A stretch of 64,000 nt of DNA, taken from assembly GCF_051106095.1 (NCBI RefSeq), contig NC_135786.1:212820501-212884500 (forward strand), in the 5' to 3' direction. The position numbers and the translations under genes were made by a program. Positions 34,019-46,754 of this stretch are shown here, piece by piece; positions within the stretch are counted from its first letter, which is position 1, and the number at the start of each line of letters is the position of its first letter. Source of the DNA: Pogona vitticeps (taxonomy: Eukaryota; Chordata; Lepidosauria; Squamata; Agamidae). The notes beneath the pieces are model-generated. The model saw only the letters and a list, made by a program, of their open reading frames with translations, was not told the origin of the DNA and made no database searches.

Positions 34019-34974
34019 TTATATATCCCACTTTCACCAGGATTACATCAGCAGACTCTGGGGCCAACATCTGAGTCATTCAGAATTACTTCAGCAAGTC
34101 TTAGCTGGGAAAATGTTCAACCCAACTTAATGGATGACTCAATAGGGTCAACTACACTATCAGAAAATATGCCTGTCAGAATGTGATTGATTGTTAGCTA
34201 TCATAGCAACAAACAAAACATCTAACCCTCTTATCTAGTATTTGTGTAAGAGGAAAGCAAAATTTAAAATGCCCCATGGTGTTGGTCTTTTGAGTGTCAA
34301 TTTTCTCACTGAGGGTTAACATTTTGGAAGCATCCATTATACCTCACGTACACCACCTCAGTATTAACACAATGAAAAGGTGGATTAGGAATAAAATATA
34401 CACATAGGAGAGAAGGTATTGCATCATCCCCCTTGGATGCCTCATTTCCTGGAGCAGGTTGCTGTTGTCTCTCTTCACTCTTCCTGGATCAGTTCTTGTA
34501 TCATAACCAGGGAATACGAGTGAAGAACTTGGAAAAGTTAGCTTCTTTGGACTAAAACTTCCAGCATTTGGCAGCATGGGAGTTGTAGTCCAAAGAACAT
34601 AATATTCTCAGATTCTGGAAGATGGCTGGAACAATATAAGCCTAAAATCAGTACAGTACATTCCACATGGGCAGTATAACAGCTAAGAACAGTTAAGAGG
34701 CTCATGTACAATATACTGTGTTTATGGAATGTATAGGGGAACAGAGATACTGAAAGGGGAAAGGTTAAGAATCCCTCTTCCATATTTTCCTTTTATTGAG
34801 ACATTGGCTTCATGGGTGAATCAGTTGAACATGGAGATGATGAACGTAAATCAGATAGCCATAGGGATTCTGATCCCATTATGTTTTGTTTGTCCACAAT
34901 ATTCTAGTTGTGGCCAGATGATGTTCTGTGCCCTTAATGTGGCTTCCTAGCTTGGCATGCATGGCGGCAGATTT
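34019..34974. other. Intergenic, one palindromic repeat
   Basis: A family A palindrome is at about 34525-34610 (TTTGGACTAAAACTTCCAGC ... GGGAGTTGTAGTCCAAAG). Nothing else was recognised. Confidence 0.45.
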
Positions 34975-35160
34975 TAAGAATGTAAGAAGAGTTCATTGGA
35001 CCATCTAGGTGGGTATTGTACACAGTGACTGGCAGAGGCTCTCCCAGTGTTTCAAACAAAATTTCCCTCATTGCTATCTGAGGATGCTGGGGGGTGGAAA
35101 CTTGGACTCTTATCAGGTAATGCAAGTGCTGTTTCATTGAACTGCGGGGCATGTAAACGC
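34975..35160 (-). mobile_element. tRNA-derived SINE (second family), degraded
   Basis: TTGGACCATCTAGGTGGGTA, GTGACTGGCAGAGGCTCTCC and a head complement at the right. Related copies are at 48035-48260 (minus) and 54150-54335 (plus). Confidence 0.55.
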
Positions 35161-35849
35161 TGCCCTTTCTTAGTCTGATCTGCTAAAGATTACTATGTCA
35201 GGTGAACAAGGGAGAATCATCAGTAGGAAGATAAGGAAATATTCCAGACAGACGGGAGTGGGTTTGTTTGCCTGGTAGGTGAAAGATTTACATAGATGAT
35301 AGAGGAGTTAATTTTCCTGTCTGGTATTTCAAAAGGCATACTTCTTGGACGGTCACAACTTGTAGTTCCAGAACGACAAGATCAGCTCTTGTGTCTTTCA
35401 AAATTTGCTAGTGAGATCAGTTATTTGGGAAAAATGGAAAATAACTGATTCGTCTAAGCCTAAAGTCTACATAGAATCCATGTCTGAAACCTGTATAATG
35501 AAAGTGTATGTGTGTATCTTAAACATGAGTTCTTTAGCATCCTGATGTTTCTCTGCAAAGTCTAGGAGAGCCAAAAGCAAGCCAAGGCCCTTCATTTCTG
35601 CAAGTTCAAAGGACAACCCATCAAAAGTGTAAAAACGCTATGTGACTCATTCCCAGCTGGTAATGAATTAACTAAGAAAGAATAATAGTGAACAATGGCC
35701 TAAAACACCCAAGGTGGGGGGGGGGAAGACTCTTTTGTTAGCCTACTCAAGACTGATAGTGTCAAATCTGCATGTAATTTTATCTAAGGTCCCAGAGGAC
35801 TCTTGCATTGGATTCATTTGGAAAGATTTAAGCAGTGCAGAAGGCAATG

Positions 35850-35935
35850 AGGTTTCTTGTTTGGTGTGTAAAATGTTTTCCAGTTTATAGTGACGCTATG
35901 AACTAATGATCTCTACAAGGTCTTTTCATTATCCA
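35850..35935 (-). mobile_element. LINE fragment
   Basis: GTGACGCTATGAACTAATGA and TCTACAAGGTC resemble the end of the LINE family at 10.87 and 43.56 kb. Very short and diverged. Confidence 0.35.
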
Positions 35936-36137
35936 AAAAATATATAAATATTCTTGCACTGATTAGATGATTAACACTAATGTTCCTTCCAGCTTCTGAA
36001 ATTCAGAGAAAGCTCCACCTCTCTGCTGAATGTTTTATCCCTCTCTTTCCTCAGTTGGCATCAGTTGTTTGTTGCTATTGGTCTGGTTGGTTGGTTGGTT
36101 GATAGTGTATGTGCTGTAAAGAAACTTATATACAAAA

Positions 36138-36362
36138 TGGTTGTTGTGGGTTTTTCGGGCTCTTTGGCTGTGTTCTGAAGGTGTGGGAGAGCTTCTGTCT
36201 TGCAGATTCGTTGAAGGACATTGGGGTGCAGGGAGGAACTCCTGATCAGCATGTTTGTTTGTTTTGTGATTTTGTTGGTTGAGTCCCGTTTCAGTTTTCT
36301 GTAGGTGATGGGGTCTAGAGGTTCTCTGATTTTGTCCTTGTATTCTTCTGTTTCCATGATTG
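36138..36362 (-). mobile_element. Penelope-like element fragment
   Basis: The minus-strand frame reads METEEYKDKIREPLDPITYR, then KLKRDSTNKITKQTNMLI and ICKTEALP, which match the region ahead of the reverse transcriptase in squamate Penelope-like elements from memory. The frame runs directly into the terminal-repeat text ('AGAACACAGCCAAAGAGCCC'), so most of the element is deleted. Confidence 0.65.
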
Positions 36363-38189
36363 ATGAACTGTAACTAGCTATTTTTACAAAAGTTTGTTAT
36401 TTCAAGGAACTGCAAGTAAAGAAATTTTTTAATTCTTTCTTCTACTAATGTCAGAGTGAGTTATGGAGACTTTAAGTGCCAGTTAATGAGAAAGAGGTGG
36501 ACCCTGGGGGACTTTGCAGATATTCATCTCTGTAGATCTCTCTACTTCTGTTACTTATGCTGCGTAGCAAAAAGAGAATTCAAAATTCTGCAACAGTAAC
36601 TAGCATGGGGCAAACAGGGTTTGCCCCAGGACACCAAAATTTAGAGGGCACCAAAATCTAGAGACGAATCTACTGGTTAGTGTTAGGAAAACAAATGGCC
36701 CGTTTACCTTCTTTTCTGAAAAGCATACATGTTCTCTTTCTCTCATTCTCTTTCTTTTGTTGTGTGGTGGAGGACCATATTTCCTTCCATTTTTCAGGGA
36801 GAGGACAGAACTCACATCCATGCCTCAGGATGGAAGGAGATGCTGCTTACCCAGATTCCAAAACAGCTAGTTACAGTTCTGTTGTCTTGGAAGTTATTTC
36901 ATTCATGATATCTGTTGTCAGGTTGGAATGAAAGTGTCCTGCAGAACCAAAAATGTTGCAAGCTGAGATGTGGAGCACAAGGAGGAGGTAGGTTGACACT
37001 CACTGCATCCTGCACAGTCTGAATGGAGCCTAACAGTCATGGATGGCAGCCACTAAATCTCCTGTCTGCAAAAACACAGAGGTTATCAAGCACTAGGGCA
37101 ACTGGTAATACTTGACGCTAAGGCCATGACTTTATTCTGCTATATAAGAATGAACCTTGTACCTTTAACTACCATTATACACATCTTCCTCATCTCCCTC
37201 TCTCTCCTTCCTGCTCCCACATATTGCTTTAGGCTTGGCATATGTCTGATCTGTATCCGGCAGCAGCTATAGTGTGTTAAGTGCTCTTCTTCACTGCTCC
37301 AACATATAGTCATTCCTTAATGCATGAAACTGCATTCTGCCTCCAACCATGTTTTCTCTCCCAACCCCATTCCCTAATCACTGAGCATACTCGTTTTTAA
37401 TCAGGCTGTTCCTCCTCACTGTTTCACTTTGTTTTCCTCTATAGAGATTTTTTTTATTTCTGCAAACATCCCGTTCCCCCCAAAGTCTGCTTACACTTCC
37501 TACTTGTGTTTGGTTGGTGTCATTTTCGCATTTTCAAATCCATTTCTGGATTTCTGAACACCAGGAAGGGGGAGAACGATGTTTGGCCAATCAAAAATTT
37601 AAACTTCATTAGAATAATGAGTGGATGGACTTATTTTCTTAATAGCAGCTGCTGCTGTCATTTTCTCTTCTTTTCCAAAGCCTAATAGAGATTCCAACTT
37701 TTTTTGGTTGGTGAGCACATTTGGAACTGAGAATATTTTCTGCGCTTTCACAAAATGGCTGCCACAACAACAGCCTCTTTAAATGGAGGCTGTCATTGTC
37801 TGTCATGTCAAAGTTTTTTTAAAAAATAATCTCTGCATAAAAACAAGGCAAAGCCCTGTTCTACTGGGGTGATGCATCAACCTACCCCATCCTGAAGGAA
37901 ATTCCTCTCAGTAACTGCATTATACTTTTCAGTGACAGAAGGAATTAAATGTGTTTGGCTTGGTTTTTAAAAAATGAATAACAAATAAGTGATTTGAATT
38001 TCAAACATGCTATAAGAGAATGCATTCTCCATTAGCACTGTGTGTTTTTTTACCTGGCTGACAATGCCTTTGTAAATGTTGGGAAACACAACTTACTTTA
38101 TAAAAAATTTCAATGGATGAATGATTTCCGGATACAATTTATATTCCATCAAAGCATTCTGACTAATAGTAACCCTAACAAGATTTTTA
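36363..38189. other. Intergenic, no feature seen
   Basis: No exon, RNA gene or repeat recognised. Confidence 0.4.
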
Positions 38190-38458
38190 AGATATCAAGG
38201 AATGATTCAACACACACATTCCATGAGTTTCCATTGCTGAGCAAGAATTTGAAACCAGGTCTCTTGCATCCTAGTCATGCAGTGCACTGCACCAGTATTG
38301 TTCTTGGACATGTCCAAGACATTATTGGACTAAAAATCCCAGAAGGCTTCACCATTAGCTATCCTGGCCAGGATTTCTGGGAGTTGTAGTCCAAGAACAT
38401 CTAGGTTGTCCAAGGTTGGGAACCACTGCATTATGCTACACTGGTTCCTCAGAGAATG
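38190..38458 (-). mobile_element. tRNA-derived SINE interrupted by a palindromic repeat
   Basis: The SINE complement (GAATTTGAAACCAGGTCTCT ... GCAGTGCACTGCACCAG) resumes as CATTATGCTACACTGGTTCC at about 38429. Between them (about 38300-38428) sits a family A palindrome ending CCAAGGTTGGGAACCACTG. Confidence 0.6.
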
Positions 38459-41400
38459 AAGTACAAAATGGATTCAAACATGGGGTGAAGATTTGAATAT
38501 TTTCTTTTTTAAGTTTCTGGAAAGGGAATTCATAGATGTGGTCCGGCATGTAACAGTGAGGTAGGTCTCACTTCTATCACTTTTGAATACCAAGTGCACA
38601 CCTCAGTAAGGAAGAATATGAATCTCTCCGTCTTTCTGATGTTTACTTCCTGTACAATAATTTGATGGGAATTTTTTTTGATACTGTGAAGAAAGTGAAC
38701 TAAAACAAAGGCAGTGCACAGAACCTCTATAGTGTCCTTGGAAAGGCCTTCATCCAAAACTAAGAAGAGAGTGCTGCTTTATATATTTTTTTAAAAATCA
38801 GCTGAACACATTTTAGGCAGTGTTTTGCTTTTCAGCAAATGACAGAAAATTCAAAGGAATCTAGTAAAGCATACAGTGCCTTGAATACCTGGGGAAATGG
38901 GGTAGCCAGACTAGGCTGCTGAAGCAAACACAACAGAACTTGTGACACCTTATAGACTAATATGTTTAATTTGGCATACGAATTTTGGAAGCTGTGTCCA
39001 TTCATCACATATATCTGATGATGTGGGTTGCAGTCTGTGAAAGCTCACACCAGGTAACATTTATTAGGCTCTATAGTCTCTTTGTAGTATTTGGATCATG
39101 CCAAATCATTTTTTTTTTGCTAAAATGTAAAAACTTAAAGATTCTTGCTATAGCTTTCTGCATCACCTTTATCTGCAGGATGACCACTATATTTTATAAC
39201 AAGTAAGAGATTATCTCAAAGAAACAGAAAAAAAGATTAGAAAAGGGTGGAGATTTTTGGGCAAATGCCAATGGGCAACTGCAACCGAAGTACAAAAATA
39301 GTATTTGCATTTTCCATTCCCATATCTAAGGCCTCTTGTGAGTTTTCCATATAATAGCCATGTGAACCAAGAATAACTGTGGACCAAAGGTTGAAGCAGG
39401 CTAAGAGAGGATTCTGAAGGCCAAGCAAACTATAGGTGAATATCAACATTAACATGTCCTGTGCAGAGTTTCTCAGCTTCTTAATTAAGAACCTGACTCT
39501 GCTAAGAACAGTAAGAGGCCTTCTCAAATACAATATGAAAAGAAAGGAAACTGATGAAGACAGGTCAGTTTAGGCTTAAAGTTAAAGAATTACATCTAAA
39601 TTCAAGTATGAAGGAGTCCATTTAACAACTTAGCTGCAGGGAGGGAAGATACTAAAGGTTACAGAAATGGCCTCAGAGAATGTGGCTGTCTGGGGTGGGC
39701 GGGTGACCATTTTCCCTGGGGTTAACTTTTAAAAGGTGAATTGAAGGGGTCAATTCTAATCTGTATTCAGAGCAACAGTTAAGTTCCAGGAATTTTCTCC
39801 AAGGAACAGCATTCTCGGGACCATAGCTTTACAGAATCTCCTTGCAGATGATATGGATGGCTTTCCTCCCTACATAAAATGCCATGGACTAGTCCAGCTG
39901 TTTTGTATTGTAGAGCATCAACACATGTAGCAAGTGATGTGAACCAAGGGCAGGTGGTAGGCAGACGGCTAGCTTGAGAGCTTTCAATTTCTAGATCTAT
40001 GTGCAAGGTTGGTATTCCAAGGCTTCCATCTCTGAAAGCACTTGATACAATTACAAAGAAAATATGTACACAAAGACATTAGTCATTATACAATATATCT
40101 GAATATTTGATTGCAATAAAAATAAATACTGTACATGGTAAACGGTGCTCCCATTCCAAATCTAGATTACTTCAAATCCATTTGTTCTCTGCATTGATCT
40201 ATTAATGGCTTATGGCCCACCGCAGTTATGCTGTCAAAACCAGTAAGTAGGCAAAACCATATGATTGCACGCGGAAGACGAATAGCTTGAACTTGTAAAC
40301 CTTAAATAGCTAAGCTGAAGACTTGCCACCAATCAAGTGTCTATTTGGAGCATCATCCTTAATGTACCAGTCCTAATGCACCAAGAGTATTTTCAGTGCA
40401 TTTGCTTAAAAAATCAATATGCTGTAAGATAAGCATTTTGCAGCACAATTCTTGCTGGGTGCCCTTTCATGAATATTCTGGGAACAGACAGAGCAGAAAC
40501 CACTTTTAGACCTGTAAAAAATTCATTCATGTGAAATTAATACTAGCAGCATTCTTGTCCTGGGTAACACCAAGTTTTAGCACTGGGGCATTTTCACAAA
40601 CACATGGTTTAGTTCTTTCCTCAAACTTTAAAAATTTGTGTCTCCTCCCTGCTGGTGTTGAAAGCTACTGATGCTGAAGTATGGTTCAACTGTCAGTCCA
40701 ATGGTCTTTTGTTGTAGGCACCATCTTGTCCTACAACAAAAGACAAGATGCCTCAGGCATCAAAACCTCTTGAGCCATCTCTGGCCCCGGCTTTCACTGA
40801 GTCCTGGGAAATCACTGTCCAATGAACTCCTCCTACAAGCAAAGGGCCTTTTCAGACCTACCTAAATTTGCACACAACTACAGTGATTGGGCGCTGCCAT
40901 TTTAATTTCCCATCATGCCCAAGCACGCAAGACACAATATCACTCCAGGGCATAATGGGAATTTCACACCCACCACATGGCATGGAACTCCAGGAGTGGC
41001 ATACTTTGTTTCCCTTGCTGGGGGATATATGGGAAGAATGAGGGGCTTTAGCTTCTGTTGATCAAAGCTATTTGATCCTCTTCAATAGGACCCCAGAATC
41101 CCCAATTCACTTTTCATTATTGAAATAATTAGAAATGCTAGGTCTACAGTAATGTTCTCAGAGCTTTTCACTTGTTTACCAGGCATTTTCAGAGTATTTT
41201 GCTGCATTAGTGATGTTTTTCCTGAGGACAGGGTAGCACTTCATGTCCTATGATATGTTGCTGGTCAACTGATAGGTTTAAGGACTGCAGCCTAAAGCAA
41301 TTATGGACATTAATAATTATTAATAATAGCCCCATTTAAGACTAATGCTTGCTGTGAATGGTCAAAATTATTTACTGGTTTTGCCCCTGTATATTCGAAG

Positions 41401-42639
41401 TTGTCAATTTTGTTAACGAAATTATGTCCAGGTAAGGAGGAAGAAGAGAAATTTCAGGACTGATTCGTCCAATATGTTTCCTTTTGTTGTGGGAAAAGAA
41501 GGAAGGAAGAAAACGTGTACACAATATTACTTTAAAATAAGGCATACAGAGAGCTTGTGCCTTGTTTCCAAGCCATAGTGTGCTCCCAAAATCTTCCAGG
41601 AAGTTTGCTTAAAAACAAGGTGTGTTCTTCCTACATGAGGCCTTGTTTTGAAGGGAAAATAGGGAGTTTTCTCCCCCATGGTCGTATTGGGAAAATTCAG
41701 CAGTGTGACAATACCATAGCAGCAACACAGGTCATGACCTGTAATGGTTTTGGGAAAAGATTGCCAGATCAGCAACATTCTGTTTTCTGAGAGTTCAAGG
41801 TCAACCAGCAGGAAGGGATGGGCCCTTTGTGACAACACAACAGGCAGGCAGGCAAGGCTTTGGGGGACAGAAGTGCTATGGGGAAAACTGATTATGGACA
41901 CAAAGGGGATCTGAATAAGCAAGCCTTAAATCTCGATGAAATTTAAGCAGGTAATACGGTGACCCAGAGTCCAAGGTGGGAGAGTGGGAGCTCCATTTTG
42001 TGACAGCTAAAAAGGCAGTAAAAAGGAGTTGCAGAGGTCCTTGCCATTCATGCTAGAATTTGATCTGACATTGGCTCACCTGCAATACTTGTGACACCCA
42101 GGGAATTTATACAGGTCCTGTGCTGCCACTGGGACTTGTAGAAGGCCCGTTGCCAGCAGTGGGGTCATTTATCCCCCTTGGGCTCATCTGCAGCTACGGA
42201 ATACTGCAATAAGAGGACTCATGTCACAACAGTGGTGTTACACTCCATGCCTAGCTGTATATGGTATCTTAGTCTTCCAGGAACAAGAGTGGACAACTAT
42301 GAGCAACCAAATGTGCTTTTTGGGGAGTGGGTTGGGTCTACATCTCCCATCAGTCCAGGTAATATAGTCAGTGACAAAGGATTAGGAGCTACAATTAAAA
42401 AATATATGGAGAGCCCTCTAGGATAGAGTATGAACGGCAGATTAATACGATTTTGTTTTGTGGTGGGTCACCATTTGCAAGTTGATTATGCAAACCTAGC
42501 AGCTATGAAGGATCGCATCTTTGGAGGGAAAATATTTTATCACTTTCTAACTGGAAAGCTGGTGTCTTATTAATCCTTTTCCTCTTCATCAATATTCTCT
42601 CCTAATCAGTTTTCTCTGTTTGGCGATGCCATTAGCCTT
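38459..42639. other. Intergenic, few repeats
   Basis: 4.2 kb with no recognised exon. It contains a piece of the old sauropsid repeat at about 38925-39060 and a 15-bp perfect hairpin at 40704-40744. Confidence 0.4.
40704..40744. repeat. Perfect 15-bp inverted repeat
   Basis: GTCTTTTGTTGTAGG (40704-40718) and CCTACAACAAAAGAC (40730-40744), with an 11-nt loop. CATCTTG in the loop also pairs with CAAGATG at 40744-40750. Confidence 0.9.
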
Positions 42640-42850
42640 AGAATCATAGAATCATACAACAGTGAAGTTGGAAGGGGCCTACAAGGCCATCAAGTCCAAC
42701 CCCCTGCTCAATGCAGGAATACAATCGAAGCATATCTGCCAGGTGATTATCTAATTTTTTTTTAATGCCCCCAGTGTTGGAGCACTCAACAACTCCCAAG
42801 GTAACTGGTTCCACTGTCCACCTTTCTGCAAGCTACTCTACAGTTTGGGC
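42640..42850 (-). mobile_element. CR1 LINE 3' end
   Basis: AGAATCATAGAATCATAC at the left is the inverse of the ATTCTATG-type octamer at CR1 3' ends. It is followed by GTTGGAAGGGGCCTACAAGG, CAAGTCCAACCCCCTGCTCA and GTAACTGGTTCCACTGTCC, the standard CR1 3' region reading on the minus strand. Moderately diverged and 5' truncated. Confidence 0.85.
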
Positions 42851-43329
42851 TGCAGTGATACAAGGAACAACAGCAGCATAGCATTCAGCTGCCCTTGAAT
42901 GAAGGACAGTTTGCTGAAACACAGTGCTGTTGGCCCCCATCACACCAATATGGCAACTACCCAGGCAGTTGCATGACTGGAACCTTGAACTCAGAGTGAA
43001 AGATGTGTAAACTAATGGGCCAGAGGTCAACCACCAGTTATGGGTCTGGTTCTTCCAGCCCCAATCCTGCACACATTGTCTTCTAGTCTGACCCATTTCT
43101 GCTTGTTTTTGTGTTTAGTAAATGCAGTGATTCAGTCATTGCAATCTTCCTCACCTTGCTTTCATGGAGCAAGGGTTCAACTCCTATGATCTGTCAGTAT
43201 TGGCTATGCTGTCCAGGGATGTCCAGTAACATCTGGCTAGCAACATATTTCCCACCACTGGCTATGGGAAAAATGGGTAAAAGTCACCTACTGACCTCTG
43301 CTTTGAAGGTCACCTACTGACCTTGGGAT

Positions 43330-43330
43330 G

Positions 43331-43378
<48 letters not shown>
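43330..43378. repeat. (TC)n(AC)n microsatellite
   Basis: TCTCTC run directly followed by CACACA run. Confidence 0.95.
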
Positions 43379-43379
<1 letters not shown>

Positions 43380-43554
43380 CTCTGCCTTCCTCACACTGTT
43401 CTTAATGAGGAAGAAAAGGTGGGGAGGGGCCACATCCTGTGACTGGAAAGAAGTGGGGAGATAAAAATAACATGACATGGATAATAATGCTTAGAAGAGT
43501 GCACTGAACTCAGTATCATTCAGTTCAAAAATTTCCCCCTCAAATACAGCAGAA

Positions 43555-44135
43555 CAGGAATGTTATTATGTGCTGTCAACTTATACCAACCCTACAGAGT
43601 AATGACCTTCAAAAGGTTCTATCATCAACATCTTCGTTCAGGTCATGCAAACAAAAGGCTGTGGCTTCCTTTATGGAGGCGATCCCCCTCTCATTTGGTC
43701 TTCCTCTTTCCTTGTTGCCTTACATGTTTCCAGCCTTATTGTCTTTTTCAGTGATTCTTGTCTTCTTATGATGTGTTCAAAGTAGGACAGCCTCAGTTTT
43801 ATCATTTTTTTGCTACTAAAATGAGTTTAGGCTTCATTTAGTCTCGAACCAACTTATTTTGTTTCTTTCTAACAGTTCGTGGCATCTGCAAAAATCTCCC
43901 CCAACACCACATTTCAACTGAACTGTTTTTTTTCTTGTCAGTTTCCTTCACTGTCCAGCTTTCATATTTGTTCATAATAATTAGAAATATAATATTGCAG
44001 ATGACCTTCACTTTGGTCTCCAGTGACACATTCTTGATTTTTTCTAGTTCTTTTATAGCTGACCTTCTGAATTTCAATCTTCTTCTGATTTCTTAGCTGT
44101 TGTCCCTATTTGGACTGATGATCAAACAATTATAA
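43555..44135 (-). mobile_element. LINE 3' end with reverse-transcriptase C-terminus
   Basis: The minus-strand frame reads AIKELEKIKNVSLETKVKVI, YESWTVKETDKKK and VEMWCWGRF, comparable to the ...CESWT...WCWRR... end of non-LTR reverse transcriptases. The plus strand also shows GACAGCCTCAGTTTTATCAT, shared with 10.87 kb. The clade (RTE or Ingi/Vingi) is left open. Confidence 0.65.
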
Positions 44136-44453
44136 ATTATTATTTAATTGTTGTCAGTGTTCCTACACTGATGATTTTTGTCATCTTAATGTCCAACTAT
44201 AATCCTGTTTTTGCACTTTCTTCTTTAACTTACATCAGTAATCCTTTCAAGTCATTGTTATCATCTTGAATAACTGATGCTTTTCCCACCAATTTTCACT
44301 CTTTCATCTTTATACGTTCTACATATAAATTCAACAGCTAGAGAGTTAAATGCACTCTTGTCTGATACCTTTGCCTAATGGAAGCCATCCATTCTCTATA
44401 TTCTGTCCCAATAGGAATTTCGTGTCCAATCAGACATTGTAACAAACCTGTTA

Positions 44454-45262
44454 CAGTCAACCCTTGACTTAGAAATGGCTCTAGTTACAAACATTTCGAC
44501 TTGCAAACCGCTCTGATAGAAAAATATTGACTCGACTTGCAAACTTAGATTCGAGTTACGAACCAGAAAAAACACGCAGGAGGTGGGGAAAGCGCGAAAT
44601 TTGAACTTTCAGTTAACCGTTGGCCAGTGAAGAGGGTGCCTGTCTGCTTCCTCGCTCTTCCCAGCGTTTTGAGAGTGGATTTGGAGACAGTCTTCAGACT
44701 GCCTGGTATTGCCTGGTATTGCCTGGTACAGTGCTGTAAAGACTATTTTTATTTTTTGGCTTTTAATTTTTTTTATTTTTAGATTTTTAAAACGTGTTCC
44801 CTCCCTTTTTTGCTGCCCCCCTTTTCCCCAAAAGGTGCTTGTATTGGCTTGTCTTGATTGAAAAGGTGCTTTTCAAGGTGATCTGTTGTCTGAAAGGTGG
44901 TTGGTTTTTCCCAGAAGGTGCTTGTCTTGGCTGAAAAGGTGCTTTTCAAGGTGTTCTGTTGAAAAGGTACCTCCTTCCCTTCCTCTTTTCCTTCCTTTTT
45001 TTAAACCTAAGACAGTGATCTTAGGTTAAAAGGAAAAAAAATCTGCCCCTAGTAGCAGGAACGGATTTGCATTACTGTAGTTCCTATGGGAACTAATGAT
45101 TCCAGTTACAAACCGCCCCTCAACCTAAGAACAAAAAACAGCCGGAATGGATTAATTGGTTTTCAGTGCATTCCTGTGGGAAATGCTGATTCGACTTACA
45201 AATTTTTTGACTTACAGAGTTCCTTCCGGAACGGATTAAGTTTGTAAATCGAGAGTTGACTG
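44454..45262. mobile_element. Mariner/Tigger-like MITE, 809 bp
   Basis: The ends are CAGTCAACCCTTGACTTAG and the inverse of CAGTCAACTCTCGATTTAC, with TA on both sides (44452-44453, 45263-45264). Both ends carry 'TTACAAAC'-type subterminal repeats. The right part shares GTTCCTATGGGAACTAATG and GGATTAATTGGTTTTCAGT with the element at 5.61 kb. A TGCCTGGTATT unit is tandemly repeated near 44700. Confidence 0.75.
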
Positions 45263-45264
45263 TA

Positions 45265-46550
45265 CATTTTGAACACTCCATTGCTTTTAATGATCCACTG
45301 AGTTAATGTTTTTGTTTTAATGTATAAAGCAGTAAATACTTCTCTTGAAATTATTTGGCATACTCCATAGCCAACTTGTATTTGCAATATAATCTCAGTA
45401 CCTCTTTCTTTTTTAAATCCAAAAGTCTTTGCTGTAAAATCTGAGCATTGTTTTGCTTGCATGGGCAATTAATGCCATGATCCAATAGTTAATGCACTCT
45501 TTAGACTCTCTTTTCCAGAACTTGAAAAGTTGCATTTTTTTCAGAATTTCCATGCTATGCTAGCTACGTGATTCTGAGAATGGTAGCCCCCACCAAAAAA
45601 GTAACTTTCTAAGCTCTGCACCTTTGTTTGGGGTTGGAATGCTTTGTTTTATTTTCCATATTTTTGGCATACTGTATCCTTATTAAAGTTTTCATGGTCT
45701 CTGCCCTGACTTATAAATGGGTGAACACGCTTTAGGCAGCACGCTTTAAGCAGCACACTTTAAGCAGCACACTTTGCTTTGTTTTTTTGAGTCAAGTTCT
45801 TCACTTGTCTCAAATATGGAAAGCTGTGGGAAAGCTGTGGGGTGCAGGAAATACATATAAAATATACATTTGTTATCCAAAGCACACCAAACTATACCAT
45901 TAGGAAAAGAGCCTTTCTTTAGCCTTGTTCAAGTTATTCCTTGGCCAGTTACTGCTCTGATGTCGTTTCTTTAACTTAATATAGCTCGAATCTGCCTTTG
46001 GTCATTTAATTATTCCAAATGCTTTGAGAACAACTTTCACTGCACTTTCTAGAACTGCGGGGTAGATTGTTCCTCAAAACATTTCCTTCTGTTGCTGCTA
46101 TTAATCTATCTGTTGTCCTTGCATCTTTTCTATACAGTTGTTTAGTAGTTTATTTCTGTCCTCTCTTTAATTTATCCCGGTCAGAAAATATTGTCCTCTG
46201 TTGTTTTTTCAGTATCCTTAGTATAAGTTTAAATTCACTTGGGGTTCTTACATTTTATGGAAGTACTCTCTCTCTCTCTCTCATTCTCTTCTGTTTCTTT
46301 GCAATGATTATTGTAATACTGTACTTATCTCAGTCCCTCTATGCAAGTTTTTTGAAAAGTTGTATTTAGGATTAAGATCCTATTTCTGTTAATTTTTACT
46401 TTTGCTTCTCAACTGTTTTTTTTTTTTTTTTACAATTTTACAAGATAAGAAGTCTTCAAATCATTAAGACATCCTGCCTTTTCTTTTGTATGATTTTTTA
46501 AAAAAATATTATTTTATATGAGGTGTTCCCTTGGCATATGGGTTTCTTAG
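45265..46550. other. Intergenic, one degraded palindrome
   Basis: Family A remnant at about 45525-45612. Otherwise AT-rich unique sequence with T-rich runs. Confidence 0.4.
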
Positions 46551-46553
46551 TCC

Positions 46554-46754
46554 ATGTACTTTTTGTGGAAGAAAGCACCGAACGTGTTGCACTGCGATCA
46601 AAAAGAACATGAATGTTTTCCTAAGCAGGGTTTATTTCTATACAGAAGAAAACTATTTGAAGAGGATCTTAACCCAGAATGTGAAACAGCCAGACTGAAA
46701 ACACTGGACAAGCACGTTTTCAAAATTCTTGGGTATCCTGATCCAAATGAATAA
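46554..46754 (+). other. Unrecognised 66-codon ORF, possible exon or relic
   Basis: The ORF MYFLWKKAPNVLHCDQKEHE... ends ...LGYPDPNE and has a balanced, protein-like composition unlike the surrounding noise frames. A TTTCTTAG acceptor-like motif ends three bases before the ATG (46550), and an AATAAA lies at 47114-47119. I do not recognise the family. It could be a terminal exon, a piece of a decayed transposon or retrocopy, or chance. Confidence 0.25.
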